Positions 1-8,376 of a DNA stretch of 64,000 nt are shown here, in pieces (positions within the stretch are counted from its first letter, which is position 1; each line of letters starts with the position of its first letter). Both the position numbers and the translations under genes were made by a program. Source of the stretch: Sphingomonas naphthae (lineage in GTDB: Bacteria > Pseudomonadota > Alphaproteobacteria > Sphingomonadales > Sphingomonadaceae); NCBI RefSeq assembly GCF_028607085.1, contig NZ_CP117411.1, positions 2,852,001 through 2,916,000 of the forward strand, read 5' to 3'. A model generated the notes under the pieces. It was not told the origin of the DNA, made no database searches, and worked only from the letters and a program-made list of their open reading frames with translations.

Positions 1-42
1 GCGTTTCCGCGCCATACATCAGCTGCCGCTTCCTGTCGGGCC

Positions 43-648
43 TCACGCCATCCGGCGCGGCTGCGACCGCTTCGCCACAAGCGAGCCTGCCGCCAGGCCG
101 ATAACGGCCCCGGCTCCGACATCGCTCACGAAGTGGCTACAGCGTGGGATCTGGATACCCCCGGCGAGCGTCGCGAGCAGCGTGGCCGTAGCGGCATGTT
201 CGGGATACTCGCTGGAATAGGCTCGCGCCACCGCGACAGCACCGGCCGTGTGACCGGACGGAAAGGAACTCATGGCACTGTCTCGGCTTCCACCGCGCTC
301 AATCCGGTACCGGCCTCCCTCGACGGGGACATGTGGACGGGTACGATCGACGCGATGCTTCACGAAGTTCTTCGCCTTCGTCGCCAGCCATTCGGCCGCC
401 AACATCCTAACACCGGCGCGGACCATCCGACTGTCTGCCCGGAACAGGCCGATTACCACCGTCGCGGCAGAAAGGGCGTAAAGCTGAGGTTGGTCCGCAA
501 GCTCGCCGACTATGCCAACCGTACGGACGGCCGGATGATCGCGCCACTGGCCGATCTTCCTCGCAACCTTGAGATCAGCCTTCTCGATGCCGCCGCGGGT
601 CTTCACTTTCGTCTTCGTCTTAACGGACGGCTTCCGCGATGCGCTCAT
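43..648 (-). CDS. PAP2-family phosphatase
   Basis: A 201-residue protein of the PAP2 (type 2 phosphatidic acid phosphatase) superfamily, which removes phosphate from lipid phosphates or polyprenyl pyrophosphates at the membrane. Motif 1 (K-x6-RP) is at K97-P105, motif 2 (PSGH) at 130-133, and motif 3 around R169-D176 ends in H172 and D176. In motif 3 the arginine normally six residues before the histidine appears to be glutamine (Q166), so activity is uncertain. The N-terminus is Lys/Arg-rich and there are only short hydrophobic stretches. The start at 648 has a weak purine-rich site upstream. It stands alone on the minus strand beside an insertion sequence. Family assignment is firm; substrate is unknown. 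Confidence 0.85.
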   Translation of the reverse strand: MSASRKPSVKTKTKVKTRGGIEKADLKVARKIGQWRDHPAVRTVGIVGELADQPQLYALSAATVVIGLFRADSRMVRAGVRMLAAEWLATKAKNFVKHRVDRTRPHVPVEGGRYRIERGGSRDSAMSSFPSGHTAGAVAVARAYSSEYPEHAATATLLATLAGGIQIPRCSHFVSDVGAGAVIGLAAGSLVAKRSQPRRMA

Positions 649-848
649 GTGCTCTTAATGTCCGGCACGGGCTGGCGGGCCCGTTAGGTTCGGCAACCGC
701 CGCACTTCGCCAATCGCGAACGCGCACCTATATGACGCCGGTGCATGCGATGTACTTGGTTCATCGCAGCTCTCGCTACAATCATAGCCACGGTAAGGCG
801 TGGTTAACCATGATCCGCTAGATGCGCCGCCACCGGGCAACCGCAGAG

Positions 849-856
849 CGGACCGG
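849..856. repeat. IS target-site duplication, left copy
   Basis: The 8-mer cggaccgg directly abuts the left terminal inverted repeat and recurs at 2228-2235 directly after the right one. An 8-bp duplication fits IS256-family insertion. Confidence 0.92.
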
Positions 857-889
857 GATCGTGTCCCACGAGGTGGTGTAGCTGGGGTC
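857..889. repeat. IS left terminal inverted repeat
   Basis: 33 bases that are the exact reverse complement of 2195-2227. They form the transposase-binding end of the element. Confidence 0.93.
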
Positions 890-923
890 GATCCCCGCAA
901 TTTCCGGCGTCAGTCTGAGCCGA

Positions 924-2126
924 TCATGTGCCCGGCACTGCCGACAGCATGATGATGGGATTGTCGCTGAGCGGTGCCATTGTTTCAAGTGTCATGTAGC
1001 GTGCACGCTGGACGGCCCATTCGTCGGACTGTTCCATGAGGATGGCGCCAACGAGGCGGGTGATCGCGGCTTCGTTCGGGAAGATGCCGACCACCTCGGT
1101 CCTGCGCTTGATCTCGCCATTGAGCCGCTCGATGGGATTCGTGCTGTGCAGCTTGGCGCGATGCTCCCGGGGAAAGGTCATGTAGGCCAGCACATCGGGT
1201 TCGGCATCGTCCATCAAGGTTGCCAGTTTGGGCAGTTTGGGTCGCACCTGATCGGCCACGGAACGCCATTGCTGGCTTGCAGCTTCGGGCGTTTCCTGGG
1301 CGAAGGCGGTGGCGATAAACGCGGAGACGACGCGCCTGCCACTCTTGCCGGCATGGGCCAAGGCATTGCGCATGAAGTGGACGCGGCAGCGCTGCCAGGT
1401 GGCACACAGCAGCTTGGAGACGGCCGCCTTGATGCCTTCGTGTGCGTCGGAGATGACCAGCTTCACGCCGCGCAGACCCCGGCGCGTCAGCTTGCGCAGG
1501 AAGGCTGTCCAGAAGGGTTCTGCTTCCGAAGGGCCGATGTCCATGCCGAGAACTTCACGGCGACCGTCGCTGTTCACACCCACCGCGACGATCACTGCAA
1601 CCGAGACGATCCGCCCGTTCTGGCGAACCTTCACATAGGTCGCATCGATCCAGAGATACGGCCAGTCGCCCTCGATCGGGCGATCCAGAAAGGCGTGAAC
1701 GCGCTCGTCGAGTTCTTCGCACAGTCGGCTGACCTGGCTTTTGGAGATGCCATCCATACCCAGTGCCTTGACCAGATCGTCGACCGAGCGGGTCGATATC
1801 CCTTGGATGTAGGCTTCCTGGATCACTGCGGTCAGCGCCCGCTCGGCCATTCGGCGTGGCTCCAGAAAACCGGGGAAGTAACTGCCCTTGCGTAGCTTGG
1901 GGATGCGCAACTCTACTGTTCCGGCGCGAGTCTGCCAGTCGCGCTCACGATGGCCATTGCGCTGGACAAGCCGGGTAGACGACTTCTCGCCGTAGCCAGC
2001 GCCGGTCAAGTTGCCGACTTCCATCTCCATCAACCGCTCGGCCGCAAACGCGATCATGTCGCGCAAAATATCAGCGTCCGGGGTCTTCTCCACCAGCGAA
2101 CGCAAGTGCATCATAGGGTCGGTCAT
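924..2126 (-). CDS. IS256-family transposase
   Basis: A 400-residue mutator-type (IS256) DDE transposase that moves the surrounding element. The catalytic triad is visible: D161 in [11 protein letters not shown]227 in [11 protein letters not shown] and E333 in [13 protein letters not shown]. The last two motifs, with the C-x2-H like CRVHFMRN segment between them, are family hallmarks. The start at 2126 is preferred over upstream methionines because GGAAGGA lies about 8 bases before it. The stop is 35 bases inside the element end. Length and triad are normal, so the enzyme should be active. Confidence 0.96.
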   Translation of the reverse strand: MTDPMMHLRSLVEKTPDADILRDMIAFAAERLMEMEVGNLTGAGYGEKSSTRLVQRNGHRERDWQTRAGTVELRIPKLRKGSYFPGFLEPRRMAERALTAVIQEAYIQGISTRSVDDLVKALGMDGISKSQVSRLCEELDERVHAFLDRPIEGDWPYLWIDATYVKVRQNGRIVSVAVIVAVGVNSDGRREVLGMDIGPSEAEPFWTAFLRKLTRRGLRGVKLVISDAHEGIKAAVSKLLCATWQRCRVHFMRNALAHAGKSGRRVVSAFIATAFAQETPEAASQQWRSVADQVRPKLPKLATLMDDAEPDVLAYMTFPREHRAKLHSTNPIERLNGEIKRRTEVVGIFPNEAAITRLVGAILMEQSDEWAVQRARYMTLETMAPLSDNPIIMLSAVPGT

Positions 2127-2194
2127 CGTGGTTCCTTCCGTCAGGTTCGAGCTTCGCAACCCAAACCTATCCGAAAATCACGGTGACCACCTCA

Positions 2195-2227
2195 GACCCC
2201 AGCTACACCACCTCGTGGGACACGATC
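2195..2227. repeat. IS right terminal inverted repeat
   Basis: 33-bp perfect inverted copy of 857-889, immediately followed by the second target duplication. Confidence 0.93.
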
Positions 2228-2235
2228 CGGACCGG
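2228..2235. repeat. IS target-site duplication, right copy
   Basis: cggaccgg, identical to 849-856. Confidence 0.92.
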
Positions 2236-2262
2236 TGCCTTCTCCATCATACGAGTAGCTCC

Positions 2263-4050
2263 ATGGCTGGATCGATCGCGCCTCTGCAGCGTCTGCGGAG
2301 CCACGTTTTCTTTCGCGCTATCGCGAAACTGCGCCCTGAGCGCGGCAAAGCGATTGCCCTAGCCTCGGCTGGTGGCCTCGTGGCGCTGCTTCAGGTGATC
2401 GAGCCCGTCCTGTTCGGCAAGGCGGTCAACGGGCTGACCTCGGGGGCCAATCCGCTCTCGTTTGTCGCCATGTGGTGCGCGATCAGCGTCACGGGCTTCC
2501 TCGCGGGCATGGTGATATCGCTGGGCGCGGATCGCATGGCCCACCGCCGCCGACTGTCGGCCATGGCGAAATACGTGGAGCATCTCCTCGCCCTGCCGCC
2601 GGCCTTTCACTTCCAGGCCCGTTCGGGTCGGCTGATGCGAATCATGATCTCGGGCTGCGAGAACCTGTTTTCCCTCTGGCTGCCTCTCTTGCGCGAGCAG
2701 ATCGTGAACGGCGCGATCCTGTTGGCGCTGCTGCCGGTTGCGGCCTTCACCAACTGGCGGCTGGCGCTTGTCCTCGTCACGCTCATGATTGCCTACACGG
2801 CTGTGAATATCGTCGTGATGCGTCGCACCTCCTTCGGCCAGGCGCGCGTCGAGAACCAGTTCACCGACCTGTCCGGTCAGCTCGGCGATCTCTTCGGGAA
2901 TGTCACGGTGCTTCAGAGCTTCCTGGCCGTGCCGGGCGAGCTCCGCTCGATCCGTTCGTCGCTGCATGAACTCCTGCATGCGCAATATCCGGTCCTCAAC
3001 TGGTGGGCGATCTCGGCGGTATTGACGCGTGGAGCGTCGTCCATCGCCATCGTCTCGATCTTCGGGATCGGCTCGGCACTGGTCGCCCATCACCTCGCGA
3101 CCATTGGCGACGTGGTGACCTTCGTGGGCTTCACCACGCTGTTGATCTCGCGACTGGAGCAGCTGACCGGGTTCATCGTTGGCATGGCCCAGCGCATTCC
3201 CGCACTGGAGCAGTTCTTCGCTGTACTGGATGAAGAATCGCATATCCGGGAGACGCCCGGCGCGAAGGCGCTGGAGGTGGGACGAGGGCATATTCGCTTC
3301 GAAAACGTCTCGTCCCGCTATCCAGGCGGGTCGGGGCGCGTGCAGGAGCTCAGCTTCGAGGTTCAGCCCGGCGAGACCATTGCGATCGTGGGGCCAACCG
3401 GCTCGGGCAAGTCCACCGCGCTGGGGCTGTTTCAGCGGGCGTTCGATCCCGACGAGGGACGCATCCTCATCGACGGCCAGGACATTCGCGGTGTGACCTT
3501 GTCCTCATTGCGGGCATCGACGGGCGTGGTGTTTCAGGAGGCTGGGCTGTTTAACCGCTCGATCGCGGAGAACATCGCGATGGGGGACGCGGACGCCTCG
3601 ATGGAGCAGATCGAGCAGGCAGCGAAGGTAGCCGGCGCCTACGACTTCATCATGCGCAAGGAGGGCGGCTTCGCATCCGCCGTTGGCGATCGTGGACAGG
3701 GGCTGTCCGGCGGCGAGCGACAGCGGATCGCCATCGCGCGAGCCTTGCTGAAGGACGCGCCGATCCTGCTGCTCGATGAGGCGACGAGTGCGCTGGATGT
3801 CGCCACCGAGGCGCGCCTGCAGGAGAGCCTTGATCGTCTGCGGGAGGGACGGACGACCTTCGTCATCGCACACCGCCTCTCGACGATCCGCTCGGCCGAC
3901 AAGATCATCGTGCTGGATCAGGGACGGATGGTCGAAATGGGCACGTTCGACGAGCTCGTGGTCAGCGGCGGCACGTTTGCGCAGCTGGCGCGCGATGGCG
4001 GGCTGGCCGAGCCGGCCAATGACGGGCACATTGTAAGAAGGGCCGCCTGA
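2263..4050 (+). CDS. NdvA/ChvA-like glucan ABC exporter (fused permease-ATPase)
   Basis: A 595-residue half-size ABC exporter with membrane domain first (about residues 20-310) and ATPase domain after 340. Walker A GPTGSGKST is at about 377-385, signature LSGGE at 481-485, and Walker B ILLLDEATSALD at about 503-514 with a following H-loop. The membrane domain shows the pattern of rhizobial NdvA/ChvA (cyclic beta-1,2-glucan exporters), including CENLFSLWLPLLREQ and AQYPVLNWWAI. The open frame runs back into the IS, but ATG 2263 is the natural start because the family begins here. It converges on the glycan operon ending at 4100, so it is a candidate exporter for that product. Export is known for the family; the substrate here is inference. 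Confidence 0.88.
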   Translation: MAGSIAPLQRLRSHVFFRAIAKLRPERGKAIALASAGGLVALLQVIEPVLFGKAVNGLTSGANPLSFVAMWCAISVTGFLAGMVISLGADRMAHRRRLSAMAKYVEHLLALPPAFHFQARSGRLMRIMISGCENLFSLWLPLLREQIVNGAILLALLPVAAFTNWRLALVLVTLMIAYTAVNIVVMRRTSFGQARVENQFTDLSGQLGDLFGNVTVLQSFLAVPGELRSIRSSLHELLHAQYPVLNWWAISAVLTRGASSIAIVSIFGIGSALVAHHLATIGDVVTFVGFTTLLISRLEQLTGFIVGMAQRIPALEQFFAVLDEESHIRETPGAKALEVGRGHIRFENVSSRYPGGSGRVQELSFEVQPGETIAIVGPTGSGKSTALGLFQRAFDPDEGRILIDGQDIRGVTLSSLRASTGVVFQEAGLFNRSIAENIAMGDADASMEQIEQAAKVAGAYDFIMRKEGGFASAVGDRGQGLSGGERQRIAIARALLKDAPILLLDEATSALDVATEARLQESLDRLREGRTTFVIAHRLSTIRSADKIIVLDQGRMVEMGTFDELVVSGGTFAQLARDGGLAEPANDGHIVRRAA

Positions 4051-4099
4051 ACCCGCGCCGGGTGTCGGGTGCCCCTGCTGTGTGGCTGACCTAGCCCTT

Positions 4100-4984
4100 C
4101 TAGTTCGCCAGCCGCGCAGGTGATCGCGCAGGCGGATCAAGATGCTGCTCCGGTAGGACCCGGGTGGCCACCTTTTCCGCGTCCGTCGGCAACCGAAGCA
4201 GATCCAGCGCCTCGCCCTGCCAACGCACCAATCCAAGATCCGCAAATGCTCGGAGCCATCCCTCCATTGGCCAGCGACCCCAGCGGGCCTGGAAGGTGCG
4301 CGCATTTCGCACGATGTCCTCGAGGTGCTGGAGCGGCGGGTCGTAACTGTCGTGATGCTGATGGCAGGCGATGGCCTGACCCACGAACAGCAGTCTGATA
4401 TCCGCCTCGGACGCGCGAAAGCCGAAATCGGTATCCTCCGCGCCATAGCCGGTGAACGCCTCGTCGAACCCTGCCAACGACACAAAGCGGGCGCGCTTCA
4501 GTGCGAAGGCCAGTGACCAGAACAGCCCGGGATTTGGCTCCTCGCGGACACCATTGTCCGGAAAGGTGCGGACCGGATGGTGTCGGCCGGCCGCGATCAA
4601 CTCCTCTTCGGTCCAGACGCCCCGCGCGTCATCCGGCCCCAGATAGCGCACGTCCGCGCAGAGCAGGGCGTCGTGATGGGCCAAGGTATCAGCGAGTATG
4701 CCGACGCAGCGTTCGAGGGGTATGCAGTCGACATCGAGGAAGATCAGATTCTCGAACCGAGCCAGCGCAGCCGCCCTGTTGCGGGCGGCGGCAAGCGGCA
4801 GGCCGTGTGTCTCGAAGCGATCGATACGGATCGGAAAGCCGGCAGGCGCGACGCTCACGGGCGTGTCGCTCATGTCCACGATCACGAGCTCGTCGGGCTG
4901 TCGCTCGCTCCTGCGGAGACCTTCAACTAGCTGCCGGAGATGGTGGCTGCGATTGCGGACGATCGTCAGGACGGAAACGCCCAT
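4100..4984 (-). CDS. Glycosyltransferase family 2 (last gene of glycan operon)
   Basis: A 294-residue GT-A fold glycosyltransferase. The N-terminus VSVLTIVRNRSHHLRQLVEG is the nucleotide-sugar binding start, DVDCIPLE holds the metal-binding DxD-like motif (about residue 94), and GYGAEDTDFGFR (about 180) matches the C-terminal galactosyltransferase-type domain with its acidic base. ATG 4984 overlaps the stop of the methyltransferase gene in a TGATG arrangement, which favours it over the methionine five codons upstream. It is the seventh and last gene of the minus-strand operon 10399-4100. It probably adds a sugar to the glycan made by the upstream genes; donor and acceptor cannot be read from sequence. 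Confidence 0.9.
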   Translation of the reverse strand: MGVSVLTIVRNRSHHLRQLVEGLRRSERQPDELVIVDMSDTPVSVAPAGFPIRIDRFETHGLPLAAARNRAAALARFENLIFLDVDCIPLERCVGILADTLAHHDALLCADVRYLGPDDARGVWTEEELIAAGRHHPVRTFPDNGVREEPNPGLFWSLAFALKRARFVSLAGFDEAFTGYGAEDTDFGFRASEADIRLLFVGQAIACHQHHDSYDPPLQHLEDIVRNARTFQARWGRWPMEGWLRAFADLGLVRWQGEALDLLRLPTDAEKVATRVLPEQHLDPPARSPARLAN

Positions 4985-5565
4985 CAGCTCTTCTCCCACA
5001 GATCGAGGCGATAGGTTTCGCGGCGCTCGGCAGTTACAACCGAGTAGTCAGGGCTCAGTTCGGCCCAGAGCGCATCGACGGCTTCATCGCCAGTCTGGGG
5101 ATAGTCGGTCTCGCCCGTATAATGAACGAGGATGATCCGCCCATTGGGGGCGACGTGATCCCGCAGCCATTCGGCCGCCCGGTCGAGATCGGCCACGCTC
5201 CAGTAATATGCCACCTCCGAAAGGATCACGAGATCGAAGGACCCACCCTCCGGTGTCTCGCTTGGGAAGGCCATACGCTGCAGCATCAGGCCCGAGCGGT
5301 CACCCACCCGCTCGCGCGCCTTGGCCAGAGCCATGGTGCTGATGTCGACCGCCAGCAGTGTGTCGCACAGGCCGATCAGCTCGCCAGTCAGCACGCCGTG
5401 GGCGCAGCCGATTTCCAGTGCCCGCTCGTAGCGTCGATCGGCGAGAGCGGCACGAGTGTGCCTGAACTTTGCGGCCTCATAGGCGCTGCTCGCCAGATCC
5501 CACGGATCATCGTCCGACTCGAAGATGCCGTCGAAATACGCGGCGTTCAGGCTGGATCGGCTCAT
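4984..5565 (-). CDS. NodS-like SAM-dependent methyltransferase
   Basis: A 193-residue class I methyltransferase. The SAM-binding motif I EIGCAHGVLTGEL starts at E51, followed by an acidic residue in LLAVDIS (about 70) and FDLVILSEVAYYW (about 110-122). The layout DDPW, then K-x2-HT, then the GCAHG loop matches NodS, the enzyme that N-methylates the deacetylated glucosamine of rhizobial Nod factors. It overlaps the PIG-L deacetylase gene before it (ATGA) and the GT2 gene after it. In other genomes PIG-L and this kind of methyltransferase occur as one fused protein, which supports linked reactions. I infer methylation of the amine exposed by the deacetylase; this is not proven. Confidence 0.88.
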   Translation of the reverse strand: MSRSSLNAAYFDGIFESDDDPWDLASSAYEAAKFRHTRAALADRRYERALEIGCAHGVLTGELIGLCDTLLAVDISTMALAKARERVGDRSGLMLQRMAFPSETPEGGSFDLVILSEVAYYWSVADLDRAAEWLRDHVAPNGRIILVHYTGETDYPQTGDEAVDALWAELSPDYSVVTAERRETYRLDLWEKS

Positions 5566-6230
5566 CGCCGCAGGCTCCTCACTGTGAGTGTGTCGCTACT
5601 GGGCATGCGCAGCTTTTCCGAAGGCAATCGAAAGCCGTTACCCAGGACGGGGGACATCTGACTGCGATGCGAGCGCAGGGCGTGCCGCCGCCGACCGGGC
5701 GCCACGACCGGCGTCACGACACGGCGCACCGACGCCGGGTGCGCGCTCCAGACATGGTAGGCGAACAGCGTGACGCTACGCCTGGCCGATCGCACAGCCG
5801 CCTCGGCGAGCTCAAAGGCCGCGACATGATCGCAATGCGTTTCGGTCCGGTCGGAGACAGCGATCGCGTTAATTCGAGAAGAGCGCAGAAGTGCTGCGAG
5901 CCTCTTGGCGGACCGGACGAAGGCGACGCTACCGGATTCATGGGGATGGGCGTCCCGCCATCCCAGCCAGTGGAGGCGGACCCCGCCGCCGCCCAGCTTG
6001 CGGATGGCGTGCCCTGCCTCGCGGCGACGGGTCGCAGCGAGGCGCGGCGTGCCGGCCGGATGCGAGCCCGACCCATCGGTCAGGAACACGATGCCGCCCA
6101 GCCGCCCCGTTGCTGCGGAATGGGCAATCAGGGCGCCCGTGCCCAAGGTCTCGTCGTCGGGATGGGGTGCAAGGATCAACCACCGCGCCCGTGCCCAACG
6201 GCTCTGCGTCAGGCGCTCGGCCGTCACCAC
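5562..6230 (-). CDS. PIG-L/LmbE-family N-acetylsugar deacetylase
   Basis: A 222-residue zinc-dependent deacetylase of the PIG-L family (CE14), which removes acetyl from GlcNAc-containing substrates such as GlcNAc-PI, GlcNAc-inositol or teicoplanin-type sugars. The zinc/catalytic motif APHPDDETLG is at 21-30 and the third zinc ligand lies in THCDHVAAFE (about 152-161). The start overlaps the end of the flavoprotein gene by 7 bases and its own end overlaps the methyltransferase start by 4, so translation is probably coupled. In this operon it would expose a free amine on the glycan for the NodS-like methyltransferase or the flavoprotein to act on. Function class is sure; substrate is inferred. 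Confidence 0.92.
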   Translation of the reverse strand: MVTAERLTQSRWARARWLILAPHPDDETLGTGALIAHSAATGRLGGIVFLTDGSGSHPAGTPRLAATRRREAGHAIRKLGGGGVRLHWLGWRDAHPHESGSVAFVRSAKRLAALLRSSRINAIAVSDRTETHCDHVAAFELAEAAVRSARRSVTLFAYHVWSAHPASVRRVVTPVVAPGRRRHALRSHRSQMSPVLGNGFRLPSEKLRMPSSDTLTVRSLRR

Positions 6231-7330
6231 AAGAGATCGTTCCCGCGCCAGATATCCCGATCGAGAAGCGCCTTGGCCGCCTCGTCTCGCGCGTGGTCCG
6301 GGCCGGCCTGGCGAAGGTAGAGCGAAAGATCGCGGATGATCTTGTCGGCGCGCTCGCCATCGAATGCGCTGCGGGTGCCCAGAATGCGGGCGGCGGCTTC
6401 CATCACGGTGAAGCCGGCCTGTTCGACGACGCCACGGGTCAGGCGCGCTATTGAGACGGCGTCCTCGTCGTCGGCCGCGAAGCGACGCGCTGCTTCCTCG
6501 ACCCAGAAACCCGCGCTGCGGGTCGCGACGACGGCTTCGGCGAAGCGGGCCCGCTGCAGAGGATCACCGCGCGCCAAGTCACGCATGGACTGGCGAACCT
6601 CGATAACCAGCGCCTCGATCCCGCCGAGCTGGACGGCGCAGAAACGCCAGGCTCCCGCGGTGAAGCGGGGGTCGCAGTCATAGTCGCCCGCGGCCCCGAG
6701 CAGCATCTCCGGATTGGCGGGAACATCTTCGAGCGAGTACCGACCGCTGACGCTCGCGCGCATTCCGCGGACCCGCCATCCCGACACGTCCGCGCGGCTG
6801 GGGTCGTCGGCGGACACGATGACAAGGCGCCGCTCGGCGCCGTCGACCGCCGCGGTCACCAGAGCATAATCGAGGCCGCCCGCACCGCTGGCGAACATCT
6901 TCTGGCCCGACAGCGCCGGGGGATCCCCGGGTTCGAGGCGGACGCCGGGTTGTGGTTCGGTTGCCCAGACACCGAACCATGCGCCCGCATTCAGTGCGCT
7001 GGTCAGCCATTCGAGCTGCGCGGGCGTGGCATACCAGTCGAAAAGTTGGAGGGCGTTGACATGCCCCTCGTAGAGCCGTCCGACGCTCAAGTCGCCGCGA
7101 CCGACTTCGCGCAGCGCCCGCGCCATTTGGGCGGCGCGGATTTGAGGGTCGGCGAAGACGTCGCCGCCGCACGCGCTTGGTGCGAAGCGGCGATGATGAC
7201 CCGCGTTTCGTAGCGCGCGCAGGCTTTCGACCGGAAAGTGGGGCGCGGCGTCATAGCGCGCGCCCAATCCGGCCAGACGCGATACGATATCGCCGTCTTC
7301 CTCGGGACGCGGCTGGACGAACAGGGTCAT
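6224..7330 (-). CDS. Acyl-CoA dehydrogenase-fold flavoprotein
   Basis: A 368-residue protein with the three-part acyl-CoA dehydrogenase fold: an N-terminal helical part, a middle beta part (GVWATEPQPGVRL, about 120-132; KMFASGAGGLDYALV, about 143-157) and a C-terminal helical part. The segment where true dehydrogenases carry the catalytic glutamate (the Y-E-G-T region) reads RDLSLYLRQAGPDHARD here, without that glutamate. Loss of this residue is typical of the flavin monooxygenases sharing the fold, including amino-sugar oxidases such as KijD3 and DnmZ. It is coupled by overlaps to the GT-B gene before and the deacetylase after. It could oxidise the amino sugar or an acyl chain; I cannot decide. 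Confidence 0.82.
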   Translation of the reverse strand: MTLFVQPRPEEDGDIVSRLAGLGARYDAAPHFPVESLRALRNAGHHRRFAPSACGGDVFADPQIRAAQMARALREVGRGDLSVGRLYEGHVNALQLFDWYATPAQLEWLTSALNAGAWFGVWATEPQPGVRLEPGDPPALSGQKMFASGAGGLDYALVTAAVDGAERRLVIVSADDPSRADVSGWRVRGMRASVSGRYSLEDVPANPEMLLGAAGDYDCDPRFTAGAWRFCAVQLGGIEALVIEVRQSMRDLARGDPLQRARFAEAVVATRSAGFWVEEAARRFAADDEDAVSIARLTRGVVEQAGFTVMEAAARILGTRSAFDGERADKIIRDLSLYLRQAGPDHARDEAAKALLDRDIWRGNDLLW

Positions 7331-8376
7331 GCAATGTGGCTCCGCGAGGAAGTTGTCTGCTGGCCCAACGCTTCAAGCCATCGCGCGACCCGTTCGGACC
7401 CGCATGGCGCTTCGAGTTCGCGCGGCCATGCCGAAGTTGCTCGGACCGCATCAAGCAGCTTCGGCCAGACGCTCTGCTCCGGCCAGTCCAGCGAGACGGC
7501 GGCCGCACCCAGCGAACCGAGCCGCCTCGCCTTCGAGACCTGCTCGTCGAACGGGCGCGCTTCGGGCAGACAGATGAACGGCCGTCTGTGCGCTAGAACG
7601 GCGCTCACGACGCCATCGCCGGCCGCGCCGACAACGATGCCGGCGCTGCCGATCAACGTGGCCGCATCGTCCACCCATCCGCGCAATTCGAGATTGGGTG
7701 GCAGGGTGCGGGGCACGGTACAGGGCCCTATGACGCGCCACCGACGATCCGGCACCGCGCGCGCCGCCTGTGCCCAGCGATCACCATCGCTGACGCCACC
7801 CCCGCGGCCCAGCACGACCAGCACGACGTCCTCTTCGATCTGCCCCGCCGTCGCACCGACGCCGTTGATGAGCGGCGCGTAGAAGGTCTTTTCTCGAAGC
7901 CAGTCTGGCGTTTCGTCATCGTCGAGCGCTTCATGGAACGGTGCGAGCAGGCCCGCGGCGCCCCGGAACGCATCGAGGTGAGGTTTGTCCAGCCGCTTGC
8001 CGGACAGCCGCACGTAGACTGTCGGAACGGACGCCAGGCGAGCCAGCATGGCGATCTCGACCGATACGTCGACGACGAGCAGCCGGGGCCGCTCCTCCGC
8101 GATCCATCGGCTGATCAGAGCCGTTCGTTGTCGGATGCCCTCGTGATCGACGGGAGCATAATGGAGAGAGGCCGGACGTTCGGTCTGGTCGATCCCCGCA
8201 AAACCATCATCCAGACGATCGTCCGGCAGCTCAACCACCGGAAGATCGCCGCTCCGGCCCGCGAGGCCTGTGCCGAGCAACGTTGCGCCATGCTCAAGCG
8301 CCTGCCCGACCGCGATCGCACGCTGGCGGTGTCCATCGCCGTGGTGGTGGACGTAGTATCCGATCGGGCGGCTCAT
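7327..8376 (-). CDS. GT-B fold glycosyltransferase (GT28/GT1-like)
   Basis: A 349-residue two-domain glycosyltransferase. The N-terminus GYYVHHHGDGHRQRAIAVGQ has the glycine/histidine pattern of MurG/MGT-type enzymes that take a lipid- or small-molecule acceptor. The C-terminal domain carries LRGWVDDAATLIGSAGIVV and then GDGVVSAVLAHRRPFICLP with FDEQ, the nucleotide-sugar donor site typical of GT28 C-domains (about 240-300). Start and stop overlap the neighbours by 4 bases. It is the third gene of the seven-gene operon. The sugar transferred is unknown. Confidence 0.85.
   Translation of the reverse strand: MSRPIGYYVHHHGDGHRQRAIAVGQALEHGATLLGTGLAGRSGDLPVVELPDDRLDDGFAGIDQTERPASLHYAPVDHEGIRQRTALISRWIAEERPRLLVVDVSVEIAMLARLASVPTVYVRLSGKRLDKPHLDAFRGAAGLLAPFHEALDDDETPDWLREKTFYAPLINGVGATAGQIEEDVVLVVLGRGGGVSDGDRWAQAARAVPDRRWRVIGPCTVPRTLPPNLELRGWVDDAATLIGSAGIVVGAAGDGVVSAVLAHRRPFICLPEARPFDEQVSKARRLGSLGAAAVSLDWPEQSVWPKLLDAVRATSAWPRELEAPCGSERVARWLEALGQQTTSSRSHIA

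Larger units (their letters stand above)
857..2227 (-). mobile_element. Insertion sequence, IS256 family, intact
   Basis: A complete 1,371-bp element. Its ends are perfect 33-bp inverted repeats (857-889 and 2195-2227, outer sequence gatcgtgtcccacgaggtgg), flanked by identical 8-bp target duplications. It holds one full-length transposase gene on the minus strand. Exact ends and an unbroken transposase suggest a recent insertion. It sits 27 bases, including the target duplication, before the start codon region of the ABC exporter at 2263, so it has probably replaced or altered that gene's promoter region. Confidence 0.95.
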
